Below, piece after piece: positions 1 through 64,000 of a DNA stretch of 64,000 nt (position 1 is its first letter; each line of letters opens with the position of its first letter). The stretch spans positions 55,473,201 through 55,537,200 of the forward strand of contig OZ020616.1 of the NCBI GenBank assembly GCA_963971575.1, written 5' to 3'. The translations under genes were made by a program, and so were the position numbers. The DNA is from Liopterus haemorrhoidalis. Lineage: Eukaryota > Arthropoda > Insecta > Coleoptera > Dytiscidae. The notes beneath the pieces were generated by a model. The model was not told where the DNA came from, did no database searches, and worked only from the letters and a program-made list of their open reading frames with translations.

Positions 1-684
1 TTGCTAGAATCATATTTGTAGAATAAAGCTTTAGGTACAATTTGCCGCATCGTACGTAAATATGCGTCGATTGGTTTACAAGATGGCGTCTACAATGCAA
101 TTTGCTTATTTACAACTACCTAACAGTTTTTTCTAGAATTAAAAATATCCTATTAGATAGGTAAAAATTCTCTGCAAATTTTGATATATAGATTGTTACT
201 AATTTTATTTCCGATTATTAGTTTTGTATAAGAAACTATTGAGGACTATAGGGTTGTGCGCTGCCTTAAATAAATAGCAAAACAGAGTTGTAGACGCCAA
301 TGGTTCAGTACGAATGACACTAGAAAACATTAGTAAGCTCAGACAAACCCCGAGGTGGAATAACCTACGGTACACGATTGTATGTGTAAGTACGTTTGTC
401 GTAGTTATACCTGACAGATAAACAAGAAAAATTGACATGCTTCATTTGTATTTCTCTTACTATTTTGGCTTTGTGAGTGAGAGGGAAACACATCAGTACG
501 TTAATTATTATTTCAGTCATATGACCTTAACTGGACTTCTCTGGATAATCGAACTTTATACGAAAAATACGGATTGTTCTAAAAAGGAAAGGCTTTGTTT
601 GTGTTTTAAATATGAACTAGACACTGCGAAAGGTAAAATAAATGGATACTGGTGCAGACAGGCTGTAGTAAGGTATGTACTTAC
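1..684. other. Intron of the PTPN13-like gene, window edge
   Basis: This is intron downstream (in gene sense) of the last visible exon. Its donor reads GTAAGT just below 685. I recognise no exon, repeat family or RNA gene in it. The next coding exon, which should finish the last PDZ, must lie to the left of the window. Confidence 0.5.
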
Positions 685-59180
<58,496 letters not shown>

Positions 59181-59618
59181 CTGCAATAAAAAAACATAAT
59201 ATTACGTTTTTATATGCTATAATCCATCCATACTGTTTCCTCATTTGAGTAGGTCATGTTAAGGTGGCAGTTTTGTTGGTAGCACGAAAAATAACTAGAA
59301 ATGTGAAAAAATAATAGTCAATATCATGCAAGTTAATAAAGTAAATTTCATGGCATACTCAGATGACATTGTGAATTGTTATACACATAAGTACATCAAA
59401 ATAATAATATTGGCGCCCCTATCCCGTTCCGTCCCTAGGTCAGGGGTCGATAAACCGCGGCTCGAGAACTGCAGGCTCTTTGAGGATATTCGTGTGGCTT
59501 TTCAAATTAAGTTGATAAGGATCGCTGGTTGAGTTATAACATTCCTGCGCCTAGCCGTCGTGTACAGACCACAGATGTTATGTGTTACGAATGTTTTTGT
59601 CTCGCTCTGTTCTATGTC
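59181..59618. other. Upstream intron with a partial hAT end
   Basis: CAGGGGTCGATAAACCGCGG at 59441 is the start of a hAT end like the one at 59619, followed by GGCTCGAGAACTGCAGGCTC. No KIND-encoding exon or promoter recognised here. Confidence 0.4.
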
Positions 59619-60592
59619 AGGGGTCGACAACCTGCGGCTCTTTTAGAAAATATTGTGGCTCTTTGAAATTGGCTTGATTTAATTTTAATATAATTTATTT
59701 TTTATTTTTCATCTTTCTGCCTGTACTATACAGGTTTTGCATTATGCGGGATGTTTTACGGTGCAATTCACGCCCGGTAATTCCCCGAGTTGCTGCATAT
59801 TCCTTTTTAGAAGAAGTAATTTCTGATGAATGATATACGTGCAGAAACATTTTTACATTTTATTAATTTTCAAAAACGTAAGGACAATAACAACGTTATT
59901 AATGCAATTTTTTTGCACAAACTATTGTTAACATGCAAGAAGCTTTAGGAGAAAGATTTAAAGAGTTTAGAAAATATAAAGCTACACTAGCTCTTTTGAC
60001 AAAACCAATTGAAGCAGATGTGCAGCAATTACATTTATCACCATTCCCATTGATAAATCAGGTACAATTTGAACTTCAATTATTGAATTTGAAATCCAAA
60101 GATTTATGGAATAATATTTTCTTAAAACTTAATTCAGAACTGGAAAGTTTAGAAAGAGAAAAGTTCATTTTATCCAGCATAAGTGGACCGAAATTCGCAA
60201 TCTTCAAGATGTAGATAAAGTTGTTTTCGAAGCTTGGAATCGTCTTCCAGAATCGTTCATTCATTTAAAAAATTATGCTTTTGGACTACTGACAATTTTC
60301 GGATCCACACATTACCATGAGCAAGTCTTTTTACATATTAAATTAATAGTCAGTTAAGAAGTAATCTTACTGACCTGAAACTTGAGTGCTGCCTTAAGTT
60401 AAAGATTACTGAATATTTACCAAATATTGAAGTCTTATCGAACACTATGCAAGTAGCAATCGTCCCAGTAAAAAAAATATTATATTGTAATGTACTGGCA
60501 AGTGCAATAGATATCACAAACTAAATGTATAAGTAAATATTAATGTTTTATAATTTACAACCCTGAAAGGTTGCCGACCCCTGGCCTAGACT
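59619..60592 (+). mobile_element. hAT element remnant
   Basis: Ends CAGGGGTCGACAACCTGCGG and AAAGGTTGCCGACCCCTG are inverted. The flanks do not show a clear 8-bp duplication. The interior is a decayed transposase (59933-60450). Confidence 0.7.
59933..60450 (+). pseudogene. hAT transposase C-terminal pseudogene
   Basis: LGERFKEFRKYKATLALL, ADVQQLHLSPFPLINQVQFE LQLLNLKS, then after a frameshift EAWNRLPESFIHLKNYAFGL LTIFGSTHYHEQVF, and further decayed residues. The order (DV, LxxEL..L, FGSTxxCEQxF) is the hAT C-terminal region of the FAM200/ZBED5-like type. Stops and frameshifts disable it. Confidence 0.7.
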
Positions 60593-61377
60593 CATCTCGG
60601 GCTATCTCGTTAACGATGATGATGATGATGACATGAAGCGTGAGAGAGGCCCCAGCAAGCGAGAGCCCTGAACAATTTTCCCGGTCGCCCATTCGTTACG
60701 CCGGTTTTGAATCTATTTACAACGTATCCACGACAACTCAGTGCGAAACCTTGCAGAGATGTAAATAATTTAACTTGGAAAACAGTAATTATAAAAACTT
60801 GTTACGGTTTAGATTCTACGAAGTACTAAACCGTTAAAATAAAACAGTATATTTATTCAGTTTAAATCTAGATTTATAATTCATCATAAATTCTATACAA
60901 TTGCATACATTTCTCTAACACATAAATTTATTCTTCTAGAAATAATATGGGCATAAAGTTTATTTTGTAGTAAAATATTAAAGAATAAAAACAATGTAAA
61001 ATATTAAGAGACATATTTTTGATGACTAAACATAAATCCTTTGTATTTAAATGTTTTGGAGCGACTGTACTACAACAGGGAATAAGGGAATTAAAGCAGG
61101 AAAAACAGGACATAATCCAGGAACACTCAGAAAATTTACTTATACAACAACACATTTGTTTCATACAATTTAAATCTCACAATATTAAATAGAACATAGG
61201 TATTATATTTAAAAGAGTTTCATGGAACTTAATTTTAGATATATTTTGTACAAGGTGGAGCAGCAAGGAGGAAGCCGAAGGCAACTTAAATCTTCTTAGT
61301 TATATAACATAAAACTGACCCAGGTGTGGGGAGTAGGTGAAAAAAGGTTTAAAAACAGTTTCCCCATCAAACTCACT
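60593..61377. other. Upstream intron, nothing identified
   Basis: Short ATG/GATGATGATGATG run at 60617-60630 and AT-rich sequence. No exon or repeat end recognised. Confidence 0.35.
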
Positions 61378-62130
61378 ATGTTCGACAGAATGGTAAAACC
61401 CATTTTGATGTACGGTGCGGAAATCTGGGGTTGGACGGAGCAACATAAAATGGAAAGGCTACATCAAAAACATCTGAGATAGATTTTAGGAGTAGACAGA
61501 AACACACCAACATATATACTCTTGGAAGAAACAAAAAGTGACAAGATGAGAATAGAGAGTGGCAAGATAGCAATGAGATATGAAGAGCGGTTAAGAAACA
61601 TTCAGGAAGACACAGTTTTAAGAGAATGTTGGCGGGAAATGAGACAGAGAGAAAGGAATTTACAAAACAAGTCCAGGTGGGAGATAAATAGAAGAAAATA
61701 TTATGAAAGAAATAGGTATTCCACGATCTACATAGAGATGATGCGAGAAAGAGGTGAAAATGCGAAATAGAAAATAGAGATAGAGATGTACAGAGTCAAG
61801 TACAGCATGACAGAATAAGAAACTTTACTTACTTCCCAATGTACCATCACATTGTCACTCTTGATAAGCCAAGATATCTACTGCACTCCAAAGCAGAAAG
61901 AATAAGAATAATTGCCAGATTTAGATGTGGTAATGAAAGCACTGAAAATAAAATATGGAAAAGAGCTGTGGAAAAATATGCAGAATATGCGAAGAAAAAG
62001 AAGAGACAATGTGGCATTTGTTCCATAAATGCGAAAATGGAAAAGAGAGCAGAAGTATGACAGAAGATTAGATGACTTGGGATCAGTAGAAGAAATAATG
62101 AGATGTATATTAAAAAGAATGAAGAGTAAA
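61378..62130 (+). pseudogene. Non-LTR retrotransposon 3' ORF remnant
   Basis: MFDRMVKPILMYGAEIWGWT, ERLHQKHLR, a TAG stop, then ILGVDRNTPTYILLEETK and a long charged stretch (ECWREMRQRERN). Further on, KIWKRAVEKYAEYAKKKKRQ and a Cys/His-like tail in another frame (WHLFHKCENG). The first motif is the classical C-terminal RT tail of non-LTR elements. Multiple breaks. Confidence 0.75.
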
Positions 62131-63033
62131 TGATAAAAGAAAGAAGATGGAATGTATATATGTATATGTGTGTGTAACAAAATGTAAAACATACATAACT
62201 AGATTTTTTAATATTGTAAAATATTATGTAAGATTCGAAGCCTTAGGGCAAGAATAATAAACATAAAACTGTCATTCTTTTTATGTTATTAATTTTTGCA
62301 CAATATCAAATTGAATAAGTTTCTTTAGATATGCTTGATTTCTGAGAATTTTTACTCCAGTTGTATCATATCAGTTAATGTGTATTATTTGCATTAACTC
62401 TGGTTGGAGTTTGCTTGACTCCCCCTAAGAATCATGTATTTACCTCTTTATGCGCTACTTTATTTACATTTCATTATGTATAAGTTTTGTCCCTTAAATG
62501 TATGCTAACCCGCAACACGAACGTGTAAGGCAAATAGCCTAATTATTAAATTAAAAACAATATGTTTTGGCGGTTTAAAAATGTTTAGGCAGTATCACTT
62601 GACAGTAAAAATCACAGACAGGTTAGCTTAGGTTAGATTAAAACTGCTCGGTAGTACTATCAGTTTATTTTAAATTTGCCATTTGCCTTTTTAACTGAAA
62701 ACTTAATTTACAATACTGCCTCGTTTATTCGCAGCTAATATAATATACTAACACTTATTGTTTTTTACTTTTTACAATAACACATTAATTGTTTTTTAGT
62801 TTGATATTTGGCTGCACCGGTGTAAAAGATGGGCGTCCGGAGTATTCGCCCAGGGAGTTTTTCTTGTAACTCAAAGTGAGTCCCTAACAAGAAAAAAATT
62901 GGCTTCTGAACCAGTGCTGGGAGGGCAACTGGGCAATGCCCTCCCAATTATTTACTTTTGAAAAAGAAGAAAATCTTTAATAAAAAATAATAATAATAAC
63001 ATGTATTATTTTCATTTTACCCATTTTAAATTA
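62131..63033. other. Upstream intron with unassigned repeat segments
   Basis: 62815-62950 is GC-richer (GGGCGTCCGGAGTATTCGCC; CAGTGCTGGGAGGGCAACTG) and may be a short transposon fragment. Nothing coding is recognised. Confidence 0.35.
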
Positions 63034-63041
63034 ATATTTAG

Positions 63042-63763
63042 CAGTGATGGGCGTTTACACGTAAACTTTAATTGTTTATGTTTACGTGTAAACTTATGTA
63101 AACAATTGGTAAACTTGTCAACAATGTAAACTTTATAAACTGTCAAATAATTAGGTTAGTTTTAGTTATTTAATACGAATAATAGAGAGTTAATGAACAA
63201 GTATATTCAGTTCAAAACAATAAATTTATTAAAAAAATGGTGGGAAGAAACCGAAGGAATAGTTCTGAAGAACTAGGTTTTGTTTTAATTAAAGAAAATG
63301 AAAGAAAATATAGGGCGTTATGCAAAGTTTCCAATGAATCTTTTCGTTATTAAAAAATATAGGCTGATTTTTGGTGAAATTTAATGTATTTTGTTATTAA
63401 AAAAATAAGACTGAATTTTTTAAAGAAAAAAGTTTTTTATTTTTCATATTCATATTTACTAATTTGTATGTAACACTTGTATAATGATACAAATTCGATT
63501 TTTATTAATATGTATATTGGCCTGTCCTAATTTTATATACTTACTTTTGCATTTAAAATCGTTTCATTAAAATTTTATTATTTATAAAAATGTATTGATA
63601 ATGAGGTTCTGTAATTCACAACAAGCGCGCATGTCTAAATCACTGTTTACATTGTTTACGTTGTTTACATTGTTTACAAGAGTTTTTGTGTTTACTTTAC
63701 ATCAATTGTTTACGCGTCAACAATGAGGTAACTTACATCATGTAACTTACGCGCCCATCACTG
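63042..63763. mobile_element. hAT element with GTTTAC-rich subterminal arrays
   Basis: Ends CAGTGATGGGCG and CGCCCATCACTG are perfect inverted repeats. Flanks ATATTTAG (63034-63041) and ATATTTAA (63764-63771) agree in 7 of 8 bases. Both subterminal regions carry dense GTTTAC/GTAAAC motifs, the expected transposase-binding array. A short ORF at 63238 (MVGRNRRNSSEEL ... YRALCKVSNESF) may be a BED-finger relic. Confidence 0.85.
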
Positions 63764-63771
63764 ATATTTAA

Positions 63772-64000
63772 TTATATTGAAATGTTTATAACTTAAATTT
63801 GTATCGAGCCGCGTTTCGCTTCCTAAAACAAATGTTTTTAGAATGGACGTACGCCAGACAGGGCAAAAGAGCAAATACCCTATATCTTTGTAGGAGTGTA
63901 GGTGCGGGGCACAAGCGGGGGTGAAGGACGAGCAATAGTATATAACCTGTAGCATCCATTGCAAGTGGGTCAAAACATATTTTTTCCATAGTTTTAATTA
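63772..64000. other. Window edge, nothing identified
   Basis: Two overlapping minus-strand frames at 63758-63989 show no recognisable domain or splice context and do not look like a KIND N-terminus. Confidence 0.4.

Noticed and set aside
59619..60592. 8-bp target duplication for this hAT
   Set aside because: Flanks TTCTATGT and GCCTAGAC do not match; only the inverted ends support the element.
59181..64000. First exon or promoter of the PTPN13-like gene
   Set aside because: I looked on the minus strand for a KIND N-terminus with ATG and donor and found none; the minus frames at 60928-61164, 61878-62192 and 63758-63989 show no match.

Overview
The window is AT-rich eukaryotic DNA, almost certainly from an insect or other arthropod with a repeat-laden genome. 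The evidence is long introns with GT..AG boundaries, many Tc1/mariner, hAT, Helitron-like and non-LTR elements of types common in insects, and no bacterial-style operons, ribosome binding sites or CRISPR arrays.

One host gene fills the window, on the minus strand, from about 59180 down past base 1. I could assemble 19 internal coding exons by hand. Every neighbouring pair agrees in splice phase, giving 2180 uninterrupted codons (6540 nt). The product order is KIND domain (C-terminal half), FERM domain (F1, F2, F3), PDZ1, a long serine/lysine/tyrosine-rich linker on one 1.8-kb exon, two more complete PDZ domains, and the start of a further PDZ. This matches PTPN13 (PTP-BL/PTP-BAS), a large submembrane scaffold phosphatase. 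The start codon, the N-terminal half of KIND and the expected tyrosine phosphatase domain lie outside the window, so the related but phosphatase-less FRMPD2 type cannot be fully excluded.

The rest is intron, built largely from transposons in nested layers. At least eight hAT-type insertions have readable 8-bp target duplications (one with a single mismatch): 6965-8131, 17941-19435, 25331-25839, 26613-27598, 31379-32103, 33571-33827, 45318-45692 and 63042-63763. TA-flanked Tc1/mariner/pogo-type elements lie at 18553-19128, 23841-24293, 29415-29733, 31417-31822, 32835-33526, 43379-43587, 47158-47575 and 53171-54158. Two dispersed families carry (GTCT)n microsatellites. Family A has offset inverted ends, a hairpin and a CTGA end, as in Helitron/Helentron non-autonomous elements. 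Family B is about 1 kb and carries tRNA-like modules that differ between copies. A third family (D) is built from units of about 155 bp. Non-LTR reverse transcriptase fragments lie at 42318-43790, 54754-55104 and 61378-62130.

I see no second intact host gene. The most interesting signals are the swapped tRNA-like cassettes in family B, the Helentron-like design of family A, the four-copy repeat in the giant linker exon, a weak donor beside an in-frame stop after PDZ1 that could give a short isoform, and the layered insertions whose empty sites can be read from sister copies.
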